Below are positions 28,578 to 37,294 of a DNA stretch of 64,000 nt, piece by piece. Each line of letters begins with the position of its first letter. Within the stretch, counting starts at the first letter, position 1. Below the pieces are notes generated by a model, which worked only from the letters and a program-made list of their open reading frames with translations, searched no databases and was not told the origin of the DNA. The position numbers and the translations under genes are program-made. This DNA comes from Dysgonomonadaceae bacterium zrk40 (GTDB lineage: Bacteria; Bacteroidota; Bacteroidia; Bacteroidales; Dysgonomonadaceae), in NCBI GenBank assembly GCA_016916535.1, contig CP070276.1:1302001-1366000 (forward strand), read 5' to 3'.

Positions 28578-28661
28578 CATCATGTTGCAAGCAGTAAGCA
28601 ATAGAAGTCGCTATACATAACACCAATTTTCATCCTATTTGACTCGTAACTGACTCTTTTC

Positions 28662-28683
28662 TGGTTCGAATCTATTAGAACCA
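28662..28683. repeat. Near-perfect 10-bp inverted repeat leading into the 11-bp array
   Basis: TGGTTCGAAT, a 2-nt spacer, then ATTAGAACCA: complementary at nine of ten positions. The right arm is the first unit of the tandem array, so the left arm acts like one inverted unit. Confidence 0.7.
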
Positions 28684-28750
28684 TATTAGAACGAGATTAG
28701 AACCATATTAGAACGAGATTAGAACGAGATTAGAACGAGATTAGAACGTG
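28674..28750 (+). repeat. Seven-copy tandem array with an 11-bp unit, between hydG and hydF
   Basis: The units are ATTAGAACCAT, ATTAGAACGAG, ATTAGAACCAT, then three of ATTAGAACGAG, and a final ATTAGAACGTG. The eight-base core ATTAGAAC is invariant in all seven and only the last three bases vary. The period of 11 bp is close to one helical turn. The array fills the centre of the 260-bp gap between the hydG stop and the hydF start; nothing else recognisable is in that gap. Confidence 0.95.
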
Positions 28751-28837
28751 AACCGAAGAAGACCCTGTCGAGATGAACCTCGAACATCATATTTCTCAAG
28801 CTGTTCAATTCAAACACGTAAAGATATAACCGCAAGA

Positions 28838-30118
28838 ATGATTGTAAACACGCTCCATATAGGTATCTTCGGCCGGAGGAACACCGGCAAAAGCACCCTG
28901 ATCAACTGGCTCACCGGACAGGAAGTATCACTCGTTTCACCGATGCCCGGCACCACCACCGATCCGGTGAAGAAATCGCTTGAGATACCGGGCATCGGCG
29001 CGGTGGTGCTGATTGACACCGCCGGTATTGATGATCTTGGGGAGCTCGGGGCACAACGCATCCGCCGGTCACGGGAAGTGATCAGCAGGGTGGACTGTGC
29101 CCTCCTGCTGATTGCGGGGAACCAGTTCGGTGAGTATGAGGTGCAGCTGATCGGTCAGTTCAATGAGTTGAATCTCCCCTATCTGATCCTGCACAACAAG
29201 AATGACATCAACAAGATCGCCACCATCACGGAAACAGTGATCCGGCATCACTCATCGGCGGAGATCATCGACCTGCATACCGGCGATGAGTCTCACAGGA
29301 GGGAGGTTGTGGAAGCGATGAAGCGCATCATCCCTGAAACGACACCAGGGAATAACTCGTTGATGGGCGACCTGGTGAAGCCCGGGGAGGTGGTGCTGAT
29401 GATCACCCCCATTGACAGCGAGGCACCGGAAGGACGTCTCATCCTGCCTCAAAACCAGGCGATTCGTGATGCCCTGGACCATGACTGCATCACCGTGGTG
29501 TTGAAGGAAACCGAGCTGCCAGCCTTCATGGACAAAGGCATCAAGCCTGCCCTTGCAATCACCGACAGCCAGGTCTTCGGTGAGGTTGCACAGCGGTTAC
29601 CGGAGGAGGTCCCGCTCACCAGCTTCAGTATCCTTTTTGCCCGACAGAAAGGTGATTTCGAGTCCTTTCTGAGGGGGACACCGCACATCTCCAAGCTACA
29701 GGAGGGAGATCATGTACTTTTACTGGAAAGTTGCACCCACCAAAGTAGCTGCGACGACATCGGCAGGGTGAAAATCCCGCGACTGATGCAGGCATTCACC
29801 GGGCTCTCGCTGCACTTCACCGTGGTCTCAGGCCTCTCACCTCTACCCTCCGACATAAGGAGATATGCGCTGGTGATTCAGTGCGGGGGATGCATGGTGA
29901 CCCGCAGGCAGCTGATCAACCGACTACGTCCGTTCATCGATGCCGGGATCCCGGTGACCAACTATGGCATGACACTGGCTTATATGAATGGGATCTTCGA
30001 ACGGGCAACAGCGATGTTGAGAAACAGAAAGGAAAAGAGCAAAATAAAGCCACAGAAGGAGCAACAGAGATCGATCTTCAATGACTGCAACGACATCAAT
30101 GAATGGAGGGATGAGTGA
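28838..30118 (+). CDS. hydF: [FeFe] hydrogenase H-cluster maturation GTPase HydF
   Basis: A 426-residue protein. The GTPase domain covers about 1-165: GRRNTGKSTL (P-loop, about 11-20), PGTTTDPV (switch), DTAGIDD and HNKNDINK. A dimerisation domain and a C-terminal Fe-S domain follow. The latter has ESCTHQSSC near 300 and, about 50 residues on, IQCGGCM near 348. HydF scaffolds the diiron subcluster and delivers it to HydA. In most family members the last motif is HCxxC; here Gln replaces that His. I start at the ATG at 28838, giving MIVNTLHIGIFGR. An open frame runs back to a GTG at 28748, but that would begin inside the repeat array. Confidence 0.94.
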   Translation: MIVNTLHIGIFGRRNTGKSTLINWLTGQEVSLVSPMPGTTTDPVKKSLEIPGIGAVVLIDTAGIDDLGELGAQRIRRSREVISRVDCALLLIAGNQFGEYEVQLIGQFNELNLPYLILHNKNDINKIATITETVIRHHSSAEIIDLHTGDESHRREVVEAMKRIIPETTPGNNSLMGDLVKPGEVVLMITPIDSEAPEGRLILPQNQAIRDALDHDCITVVLKETELPAFMDKGIKPALAITDSQVFGEVAQRLPEEVPLTSFSILFARQKGDFESFLRGTPHISKLQEGDHVLLLESCTHQSSCDDIGRVKIPRLMQAFTGLSLHFTVVSGLSPLPSDIRRYALVIQCGGCMVTRRQLINRLRPFIDAGIPVTNYGMTLAYMNGIFERATAMLRNRKEKSKIKPQKEQQRSIFNDCNDINEWRDE

Positions 30119-31193
30119 AGTGAGGGGGCATGGTGAGCTGTCGTTCGAACAGATTGTATCTTTCCTCAAAGCAGAGGGTGAGCAAGAAAAGGAGCTGTTC
30201 CTTCACGCAGCAGCAGTGAAACAGATAAACGTGGGCATCAATGTCTACCTGCGGGGATTGATCGAACTCTCCAACATCTGTGAAAAAGATTGCTACTACT
30301 GCGGCATCCGCTGCTCCAATAGGGAGGTACACCGCTATACCCTTACCCATGAAGAGGCAATCAATTCCATCCGCTTCGCACATGAAAAGGGATTCGGCTC
30401 AGTAGCCATCCAGTCGGGTGAGATTGCCTCACCCGCTTTCACGGAAAAGATCGACCGGATTGTTCGCGACGCACAAAAAGTTACCGGTGGCGAGATCGGC
30501 ATCACCCTCTCCTGTGGTGAACAAACTGAAGAGACCTACCGCCGATGGTTTGAGAGCGGTGCCGAGCGCTACCTGCTCCGCATCGAGACATCGAGCGAAA
30601 AACTATACCGGCAGCTGCACCCGGATGATGGGAAACACAGCTACACCGATCGCATCCGGGCACTGGAGGCGCTCAAAAAAACAGGCTACCAGACCGGGAC
30701 AGGCGTCATGATCGGGCTCCCCTTCCAGACAGTGGAGGATCTTGCGGACGACCTGCTCTTTATGCAACAGATGGATATCGACATGTGCGGCATGGGGCCC
30801 TACATAGAGCATGCAGCGACCCCTCTCTGGGAGGAACGCCACCGGTTACCACCTCTCGGCAAACGCCTACGACTCTCGCTGCGGATGATCGCCCTGCTGC
30901 GCATCCTGATGCCCGACATCAACATCGCCGCCACCACGGCCCTGCAGGCCATTGACAAGGGAGGACGGGAAGAGGCGATAAGTGTCGGTGCCAACGTGCT
31001 GATGCCCAACATCACACCGGCACGCTACCGGGATGATTACTTCCTCTATGAAAACAAGCCCCTCTCCGCCAGGAACGACGAAGAGGAGCTTGATTATCTG
31101 GATGAAAGGCTACAGGCCATCGGCCACCGGATTGGTTACCACCACAAAGGCAACTCCCCCCGTTACGGAAAGAGAGCGAACGCTTTGCAATAG
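30081..31193 (+). CDS. hydE: [FeFe] hydrogenase H-cluster maturase HydE (radical SAM)
   Basis: A radical-SAM enzyme of up to 370 residues. The cluster motif CEKDCYYCGIRCSN (CxxxCxxC) lies near residue 69. The TIM barrel continues with SVAIQSGEIASPAF, TLSCGEQTEETYRRW, RIETSSEKLYRQLHP and GVMIGLPFQTVEDLADD. It helps build the bridging dithiolate of the H-cluster. The frame overlaps the end of hydF; an ATG at 30111, in an ATGAGTGA overlap with the hydF stop, is an equally plausible start and would indicate translational coupling. It converges with hydC, 36 bp away. Confidence 0.94.
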   Translation: MTATTSMNGGMSEVRGHGELSFEQIVSFLKAEGEQEKELFLHAAAVKQINVGINVYLRGLIELSNICEKDCYYCGIRCSNREVHRYTLTHEEAINSIRFAHEKGFGSVAIQSGEIASPAFTEKIDRIVRDAQKVTGGEIGITLSCGEQTEETYRRWFESGAERYLLRIETSSEKLYRQLHPDDGKHSYTDRIRALEALKKTGYQTGTGVMIGLPFQTVEDLADDLLFMQQMDIDMCGMGPYIEHAATPLWEERHRLPPLGKRLRLSLRMIALLRILMPDINIAATTALQAIDKGGREEAISVGANVLMPNITPARYRDDYFLYENKPLSARNDEEELDYLDERLQAIGHRIGYHHKGNSPRYGKRANALQ

Positions 31194-31229
31194 CACGCCG
31201 AAGGCGATTAAATTGTCTGCTTCTACCCT

Positions 31230-31781
31230 TTACTTGTTGTACTCAGCCAGGATTGCCTTCACCCCGTCGGGTGAGACACGGCCATATACCTTCTCCCCTA
31301 CCAACACCACCGGAGCCAGTCCGCAGGCCCCCACGCAGCGCAGGCAGTTGATTGAAAAGCGCCCGTCGGGCGTGGTCTCACCCACCTTAATGTTGAGTTC
31401 CTTCTTGAACTCCTCCAGCACTTTCTCCGCACCCCGCACGTAACAGGCGGTGCCGGTGCAGACCGAGATGGGGTGCTCCCCCCTGGGGATCATCGTGAAG
31501 TAGGAGTAGAAGGTGACCACACCATAGATGTGTGCCACCGAAACATGGAGGTTGTGGGCAATCACATCCTGTACCTCCGCAGGCAGGTAACCGAACAGGT
31601 GCTGCGTCTCGTGCAGCACGTTGATCAGCTCCTGGGGATCATTGTCGAACGAGTTGCAGATCTCATTGATCTGTTCAACCTTCTCTTTCGGGAGGTTGAC
31701 AACCACCTCCACACCATCGCTTCCGTTTAACTTCTCCATGTAGGCCAGCACCTCGGGAGCTAAATTTATTTTCTGGTTCAT
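31230..31781 (-). CDS. hydC: NAD-linked [FeFe] hydrogenase subunit HydC (NuoE-like)
   Basis: A 183-residue thioredoxin-like [2Fe-2S] protein of the NuoE family. The N-terminal helical bundle includes NVLHETQHLFGYLPAEVQ. The four cluster cysteines lie in CTGTACYVRGA (near 111) and CLRCVGACGLAP (near 147). It passes electrons within the HydABC complex. It is the last gene of the leftward operon, 12 bp after hydA. The alternative, a complex I subunit, is unlikely because the adjacent genes are hydA and hydB. Confidence 0.93.
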   Translation of the reverse strand: MNQKINLAPEVLAYMEKLNGSDGVEVVVNLPKEKVEQINEICNSFDNDPQELINVLHETQHLFGYLPAEVQDVIAHNLHVSVAHIYGVVTFYSYFTMIPRGEHPISVCTGTACYVRGAEKVLEEFKKELNIKVGETTPDGRFSINCLRCVGACGLAPVVLVGEKVYGRVSPDGVKAILAEYNK

Positions 31782-31793
31782 ACGATTTCTTTT

Positions 31794-33566
31794 TTAACTC
31801 TGCATATTGATGGTCACCTCGTTGGTCTTCGGGAAATACTCCGTGTGCAGCAGGCTATGCGCCTTGTGGTTGCCCGGTTCACCCAGGAACTCCCGATAGA
31901 GTCGAATGATGGATGGGTTCTCGTGCGACTTGCGGATGGTCTTGCACTCATCCTCGCTGTAGATGGCTGCCGCGCGGCGTGCCAGTATCTCACTCTTGCC
32001 ATGGTGGTAAGGCTGTCCCCCACCGCCGATACAGCCACCGGGGCAGGCCATGATCTCAATGGCATGGTATTGTGAATGACCCTCGCGTACCTCATCGAGC
32101 AGTTTGCGGGCGTTGCCCAGTCCGTGGGCAATGCCGATATGCAGGGGCAAGCCGTCGAAATCGACCGTGGCGGAACGAATCCCTTCCATGCCGCGCAGCA
32201 CTTCAAACTCCACCTTCTTGAGCGTCTTGCCGGTGTGCAGCTCATATGCGGTGCGGCAGGCAGCTTCGATCACCCCTCCCGTGTTGCCGAAGATGACACC
32301 GGCTCCGGAGGATTCACCCAGCGGATCGTCGAAATCATCTTCCGGCAGGTTCAGGAAGTCGATATTGGCCTGCTTGATGAAGGCGGCCAGCTCACGCGTG
32401 GAGATAGAGTAGTCCACATCGGGGTTGCCATCCACGCTAAACTCATCGCGCTGACACTCATACTTCTTCGCCAGACAGGGCATGATGGAGACCACAACCA
32501 GATCCTTGCGGTTCACCCCTATCCTGTCGGCAAACCAACTCTTGGCAATGGCGCCGAACATCTGCTGCGGCGACTTGGCGGTGGAGGGAACATCGAGCAG
32601 GTCAGGGAAGTTGTGCTCAAAGAAATTGACCCATCCGGGGCAGCAGGAGGTGAGAATCGGCAGCCGCACATTGGGGTCGCCCGCCAGATGGCCGCGAAGT
32701 CGCTGTAGCAGCTCCGTGCCCTCCTCCATAATGGTGAGGTCGGCACTGAAATCGGTGTCGAACACATGGTCGAAACCCAGCTCGCGCAACGCCGAGACCA
32801 TTTTGCCGGTGACGAGAGTGCCCGGCTCCAGGCCGAAGAGCTCACCCAGGGCGGCACGCACCGCCGGAGCGGTCTGCACCACTACCGTCTTTTTCGGGTC
32901 ACTCAGGGCACGGATGATGTCGTTGGTGTGGTCCACCTCGGTGAGCGCACCAGTGGGACACACTGATACACACTGGCCGCAGTAGGTGCAGGGAGAGTCC
33001 TCCAGGTTCATCTCAAAGGCGGGAGCTACTACCGACATGAAGCCCCGATTCACCGCCGAGAGGGCTCCCACCGTCTGGACCTCGTTGCACATCATCTCAC
33101 AGCGTCGGCACATGATGCACTTATCCACATCGCGGATGATGGAGGGGGAGGTGTCTTTGCGGTAGTGCGATTGTTCCCCGCCGTAGGGCACGGTGCGGAT
33201 GCCAAACTGACGGGCCAGATCCTGCAGTTCGCAGTCACCCGACTTGGCGCAGACCAGGCAGTCGAACGGATGATCGGAGATAATCAGTTTCAACACAGTG
33301 GTCCGTGCGTTGAGTACCCGTATGTTATGCGTGTTGATAACCATTCCCTCCTGTGCCTCGGTCATGCAGGAGGGCGCCAGGTTGCGGCGTCCCTCGACCT
33401 CCACCACGCAGATGCGGCATCCGCCCGGCTTGTTCTCGATGCCCATGTCGCACAGTTCGAAATGGCAGAGTGTTGGAATCTCCACGCCCACCTTTCGGGC
33501 TGCTTTCAGGATGGTCGTTCCCGGTTCCACCTCAACCGTTTTCTTATCTATTGTCAATCGTATCAT
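31794..33566 (-). CDS. hydA: [FeFe] hydrogenase catalytic subunit HydA (NAD-linked, multimeric)
   Basis: A 590-residue catalytic subunit. An N-terminal plant-type [2Fe-2S] domain covers about 1-80. A His-Cys3 [4Fe-4S] site follows in HPFDCLVCAKSGDC (near 98-111), then two ferredoxin clusters in CIMCRRCEMMC and CTYCGQCVSVC. The H-cluster domain has L1 TSCCPGW (near 302), L2 MPCLAKKYE (near 358) and L3 MACPGGCIGGGGQP (near 496). All H-cluster ligands and the proton-transfer Cys are present, so it should be active. With HydB and HydC it would exchange electrons between H2, NAD and possibly ferredoxin (electron bifurcation is inferred from homologous trimeric enzymes). Confidence 0.96.
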   Translation of the reverse strand: MIRLTIDKKTVEVEPGTTILKAARKVGVEIPTLCHFELCDMGIENKPGGCRICVVEVEGRRNLAPSCMTEAQEGMVINTHNIRVLNARTTVLKLIISDHPFDCLVCAKSGDCELQDLARQFGIRTVPYGGEQSHYRKDTSPSIIRDVDKCIMCRRCEMMCNEVQTVGALSAVNRGFMSVVAPAFEMNLEDSPCTYCGQCVSVCPTGALTEVDHTNDIIRALSDPKKTVVVQTAPAVRAALGELFGLEPGTLVTGKMVSALRELGFDHVFDTDFSADLTIMEEGTELLQRLRGHLAGDPNVRLPILTSCCPGWVNFFEHNFPDLLDVPSTAKSPQQMFGAIAKSWFADRIGVNRKDLVVVSIMPCLAKKYECQRDEFSVDGNPDVDYSISTRELAAFIKQANIDFLNLPEDDFDDPLGESSGAGVIFGNTGGVIEAACRTAYELHTGKTLKKVEFEVLRGMEGIRSATVDFDGLPLHIGIAHGLGNARKLLDEVREGHSQYHAIEIMACPGGCIGGGGQPYHHGKSEILARRAAAIYSEDECKTIRKSHENPSIIRLYREFLGEPGNHKAHSLLHTEYFPKTNEVTINMQS

Positions 33567-33640
33567 ATGTTTTCCTTTTGTTGCTTTTAGCTGTCAGCTA
33601 TCGGTTTGCTGTTCTTTATTTTTAATTTGACTGATCCCTC

Positions 33641-35473
33641 CTATGCGTCTGCCATCACCGGTGCTTCCCTGGGATAATCGTTCACCAGGCTGATGGCGTC
33701 AAACTGGCACTTCTCCATACAGGCACCGCACTTGATGCATTTATCCTGATGAATATAGTGAGTCTGTTTCTTTGCACCGGTAATAGCGTTGACGGGACAA
33801 ACCCGCACACAGGCCATGCAGCCGACACAGTCTTCATCATCAATGACGTAATAGAGCAGGTTCTGACATTTGCCTGAGCGGCATTTCTTGTCGTGCACAT
33901 GCTCCATGTATTCATGCATGAAATTGTCGAGCGTGGAGAGCACCGGATTGGGTGAAGTCTGCCCCAGTCCGCAAAGGGAGGTATCCTTGATGACCTGGCT
34001 CAGGTTGCGCAGCTTTTCGATATCCTCCTGTTTCCCTTTACCCTGGGTGATCTTGTCCAGCGTTTCATAGAGACGTTTGTTGCCGATGCGGCAGGGGGCA
34101 CAGCGCCCGCAGGACTCCTCTACGATGAAGTCGAGGTAGAACTTGGCCACAGAGACCATGCAGTCATCCTCGTCGAGCACGATCATGCCGCCGGAGCCCA
34201 TCATGGAGCCGGCCGCGGTGAGGCTCTCATAGTCGATGGGGGTATCGAGATGCTTCTCTGTGAGACATCCGCCGGAGGGTCCGCCGGTCTGAACAGCCTT
34301 GAACTTCTTGTTGTTCTTGATGCCGCCGCCAATCTCGTAGATGATCTCACGCAGGGTGATACCCATAGGTACTTCGATGAGTCCTACGTTGTTGATCTTG
34401 CCCGCCAGGGCAAACACCTTGGTGCCCTTCGACTTCTCCGTGCCGATGGCGGAAAACCATTCGGCACCCTTCAGGATGATCACCGGTATATTGGCCAGTG
34501 TCTCCACGTTGTTGACGTTGGTGGGCTTGCCCAGGTAGCCGCTTTGTGCGGGGAATGGGGGTTTATTGGCCGGTTCACCCCGCTTACCTTCCATGGAGTG
34601 AATCAGGGCGGTCTCCTCACCGCAGACAAAGGCACCGGCACCATACTTGAGGCTGATATCGAAGCTGAAGGGTGTGCCGAAAATCTGGTCACCCAACAAG
34701 CCATATTCGCGCGCCTGTGCGATGGCCACCTTCAGACGCCGGATGGCCAACGGGTATTCGGCACGAATGTAGATCAACCCCTTGGTGGCACCAATGCAAT
34801 AGCCACAAATCGCCATCGCCTCCAGCACTGAGTGAGGATCGCCTTCCAGGATGGAGCGGTCCATGAATGCACCGGGGTCCCCCTCATCGGCGTTGCAGAC
34901 CACATACTTTTGGTCGGCAGTGTTGCGGCTGGCAATCTCCCACTTCAGGCCGGTGGGAAAGCCGGCACCACCCCGTCCGCGTAGTCCGGAGCGCTTGATC
35001 AAGTCGACTGTCTCCTGCGGGGTCTGTTCGGTAATCACCTTACCCAGCGCCTGATAAGCGTTGCGGGCAATCGATTCGTCGATGTTCTCCGGGTCGATGG
35101 TACCGCAGTTGCGAAGCGCGATGCGCAACTGTTTCTTGTAGAAACCCATGTGCTTCGAATCCAGCACATGCTCATCGGTCTCGGGATCGAGGTAGAGCAA
35201 CCGCTCCACGCGACGCCCCTTGATCAGGTGCTCGTCAATGATCTCCCTCGCATCGGAGGGCTTCACCTGAGTATAGAACGTATTGTCGGGCAGTACCTTC
35301 ACGATGGGTCCCTTCTCACAGAAACCGAAACAGCCGGTGCGGATGATCTGCACCTCTCCCTCCAGCCGTTTCCGCAGCACCTCATCGCGCAACATCTCAT
35401 ACACAAGGTCACTCTGAGAGGAGTGGCAGCCGGTGCCGGCACAAACCAGTAAATGCATTTTAAATTGACTCAT
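33641..35473 (-). CDS. hydB: NAD-linked [FeFe] hydrogenase subunit HydB (NuoF-like flavoprotein)
   Basis: A 610-residue protein. The N-terminal thioredoxin-like [2Fe-2S] domain has CAGTGCHSSQ and CFGFCEKGP (about 11-55). The FMN/NADH domain has GLRGRGGAGFPTGLKW (near 165) and CNADEGDPGAFMDR. A NuoF [4Fe-4S] site lies in ESCGRCAPCRIG (near 455). The C-terminal two-cluster ferredoxin domain has CVGCMACVRVC and CIKCGACMEKC (about 550-595). It binds NAD(H) and FMN and is the likely bifurcation or NAD site of HydABC. I use the ATG at 35473; the open frame extends five codons further to a TTG. Confidence 0.95.
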   Translation of the reverse strand: MSQFKMHLLVCAGTGCHSSQSDLVYEMLRDEVLRKRLEGEVQIIRTGCFGFCEKGPIVKVLPDNTFYTQVKPSDAREIIDEHLIKGRRVERLLYLDPETDEHVLDSKHMGFYKKQLRIALRNCGTIDPENIDESIARNAYQALGKVITEQTPQETVDLIKRSGLRGRGGAGFPTGLKWEIASRNTADQKYVVCNADEGDPGAFMDRSILEGDPHSVLEAMAICGYCIGATKGLIYIRAEYPLAIRRLKVAIAQAREYGLLGDQIFGTPFSFDISLKYGAGAFVCGEETALIHSMEGKRGEPANKPPFPAQSGYLGKPTNVNNVETLANIPVIILKGAEWFSAIGTEKSKGTKVFALAGKINNVGLIEVPMGITLREIIYEIGGGIKNNKKFKAVQTGGPSGGCLTEKHLDTPIDYESLTAAGSMMGSGGMIVLDEDDCMVSVAKFYLDFIVEESCGRCAPCRIGNKRLYETLDKITQGKGKQEDIEKLRNLSQVIKDTSLCGLGQTSPNPVLSTLDNFMHEYMEHVHDKKCRSGKCQNLLYYVIDDEDCVGCMACVRVCPVNAITGAKKQTHYIHQDKCIKCGACMEKCQFDAISLVNDYPREAPVMADA

Positions 35474-35493
35474 AACAGTATCATTCAAATGAT

Positions 35494-35901
35494 TTAAGAT
35501 TCAATCGTGTTGTAGTTCTGGGGGATGATGCCATCTACCAGCTCACCGTTCTTGATGTAACGTTCGATGATCTCATCCGCTCTCTTCGGGTTCACATCGC
35601 CGAAGACCATGGGCTCCCTTCCGGGGAGTGTGATTTCCACGGTTGGCTCCGCAAAGCAGTAGCCCATGCAGCCCGTTTGGGTCACCACCGCATCGATGCC
35701 CCGCTTATCGAGTTCCAGGACGAAGTACTCCATCACCTCCTTGGCTCCTGAAGCGATTCCGCAGGTAGCCATCGCCACCTTCACCTGTACCAGTGACTCG
35801 GGATTTTCAGCCTTGTCACGCAGGCTGATGCGTCTGCTCACCTCCTCCTGTATTCGTTTCAGGTCGGCAAGTGTTTTAATTCCGGTTCTTTTTTCCATCA
35901 T
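35494..35901 (-). CDS. Thioredoxin-like [2Fe-2S] ferredoxin of the hydrogenase operon
   Basis: About 135 residues with a single thioredoxin-like [2Fe-2S] fold. Cluster cysteines lie in MATCGIASGA (near 45) and TQTGCMGYCFAEP (near 80), the same spacing as the N-terminal domain of HydB. It probably carries electrons to or from the hydrogenase or the sensor proteins upstream. The start is uncertain among ATGs at 35910, 35901 and 35898. A single-domain protein of this type is often found in trimeric [FeFe] hydrogenase operons. Confidence 0.88.
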   Translation of the reverse strand: MMEKRTGIKTLADLKRIQEEVSRRISLRDKAENPESLVQVKVAMATCGIASGAKEVMEYFVLELDKRGIDAVVTQTGCMGYCFAEPTVEITLPGREPMVFGDVNPKRADEIIERYIKNGELVDGIIPQNYNTIES

Positions 35902-35966
35902 AATTAGCATTAAGATTCAATCAATATATGTTGTGTTGTTCATCATTTTCATTTTTTCCCGAAGGT

Positions 35967-36530
35967 TCAGCACAGGTAGCTGGCCGGGTCACGATACCGC
36001 CAGAGCTCCTTCAGATTCTCCCTTATATAATCTTTCACCGGTGCCATCATCTGCGGGTGCTGCAGATTAATCCCCTGCTCCCGCAGTTCACCGCTGTCGA
36101 AGGAGAACGCCTCCTCCCCCACCCGGTAGATGAAGCGAAAGCGAATGGTGGGATTGGCCATCACCAATAGCACCAACGACCCCTCCAGGTCACCCAGGGG
36201 CAGACAGTCAGGATTATCGGTGCGATAAAGTGCTTCAACCGTTGTCCCCTCTCCCTCTGCCGACGAGACGCGGAGAGTGCCACCCGTCTGCTCACAAGTC
36301 ATCTTCAGGAAGGGGATTCCCAGTCCCACCCTCCGCGTGGTACGGGTGGTAAAAAAAGAGTCAGTGACACGCTCCAGGGTCTCCGGACCCATGCCGCTGC
36401 CGTTATCTTCCACCCTGAACAGAAGCAACGACTCATCATCCCGTTCATCCAGCGTGATCGTGATCATATGTGCCTGCGCCCTTATGGCATTCTGCACGAT
36501 ATCGATCATATGCATTGCCAGTGTTACCAT
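35967..36530 (-). CDS. Histidine-kinase-like ATPase without a phospho-acceptor domain
   Basis: A 187-residue protein. Residues about 1-115 form a GHKL ATPase: the N-box is MIDIVQNAIRAQA (about 8-20), G1 is VEDNGSGMG (about 40-48), and GLGIPFLKMTCEQTGGTLRVSS (about 69-90; two adjoining motifs) is the G2 region. No H-box/dimerisation helix and no sensor domain are present. The C-terminal half (about 120-187) resembles no domain I can name. It overlaps the PHP gene by 7 bp. It may phosphorylate or bind a partner in a signalling relay, like similar genes in clostridial hydrogenase loci, but the partner is unknown. Confidence 0.8.
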   Translation of the reverse strand: MVTLAMHMIDIVQNAIRAQAHMITITLDERDDESLLLFRVEDNGSGMGPETLERVTDSFFTTRTTRRVGLGIPFLKMTCEQTGGTLRVSSAEGEGTTVEALYRTDNPDCLPLGDLEGSLVLLVMANPTIRFRFIYRVGEEAFSFDSGELREQGINLQHPQMMAPVKDYIRENLKELWRYRDPASYLC

Positions 36531-37288
36531 CCACCATCTTTTTTAACTGGTGGCACATTCATCGCTTCAAAGCGTTGCTCCAAGAGCGCTTTTCTAAAGT
36601 AATCCCACCCGGCTTGCTCCATCTGAAAACGGGTGTGCAGAGACCCAATATCCTCCGGACGGTGCGCATCGGAACTCTGCAGAAAACCTCTTCCCTCCAA
36701 CTCCGGATGACTTCTGATAAACGCGACGGGGGTGATCCTTCGCGACAGTTCTAGTGCATCACATGCCAGCTCTTGCGGGATGAAACCAAGTTGGCTAAGG
36801 AGACCATATACCTGCCGGTCTATGTGCGCCGGCACAAACACCCCCCCGAGGTCGTGCACCACCTTTTCCAGTGCCTCAATCCCGTCACGGATACCGGTGA
36901 AGAGCGAACGGGACTCTTCAAACACAATCTGCTCATCGGCATTGACTGCCACCTGGTATCCAAAGCGTCCCGCATCGTGGGGGATGTCGAAGATCTGCCG
37001 GTCGAGGTATTCCTGGAACTGCTCCAGCGCCTCCAGGTGAGGAAAGTAGCAAAGACAGTGCACCTCCTCCTGCGTGTTGACCTCACAACCGGGGATCACC
37101 ATGATGTCGGCGGCAGCACCGCACTCCATACATACCTGCACGTTGCGGGTGCTGTTATGATCGGTGATGGCAATCACCTGCAATCCACGCTCGCAAGCAC
37201 GGGCAATAATGCGGCGGGGACTCATCTCCAGGCTGCCGCAGGGCGACAGACAGGTGTGGATGTGCAGATCGGCGTTGTACCAGGGCAT
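36524..37288 (-). CDS. PHP-domain metal-dependent phosphoesterase
   Basis: A 254-residue PHP protein. The metal-binding motifs are DLHIHTCLSPCG (about 7-18), AITDHNSTRN (about 40-49), VIPGCEVNTQEEVHCLCYF (about 63-81), PAHIDR (near 155) and SSDAHRPEDIG (near 215). These supply the His and Asp ligands of a trinuclear metal site. It should hydrolyse a phosphoester, possibly a nucleotide or a phosphorylated protein; the substrate is not evident. It lies inside the hydrogenase-associated operon, overlapping the ATPase downstream and 6 bp from the DRTGG gene upstream. Confidence 0.87.
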   Translation of the reverse strand: MPWYNADLHIHTCLSPCGSLEMSPRRIIARACERGLQVIAITDHNSTRNVQVCMECGAAADIMVIPGCEVNTQEEVHCLCYFPHLEALEQFQEYLDRQIFDIPHDAGRFGYQVAVNADEQIVFEESRSLFTGIRDGIEALEKVVHDLGGVFVPAHIDRQVYGLLSQLGFIPQELACDALELSRRITPVAFIRSHPELEGRGFLQSSDAHRPEDIGSLHTRFQMEQAGWDYFRKALLEQRFEAMNVPPVKKDGGW

Positions 37289-37294
37289 TATTTT

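Noticed and set aside
28663-28672. GGTTCGAATC, identical to a tRNA T-arm core, beside CTCGTAA resembling an anticodon loop
   Set aside because: The flanking bases do not pair into T, anticodon or acceptor stems, so there is no tRNA; the match belongs to the inverted unit of the repeat array.
31196-31206. Small hairpin CGCC-GAA-GGCG between the convergent hydE and hydC ends
   Set aside because: The stem is only 4 bp and has no T-tract on either side, too weak to call a terminator.
35967-36530. Full two-component histidine kinase
   Set aside because: There is an ATPase fold, but no phospho-acceptor His helix, no sensor region and no response regulator nearby.
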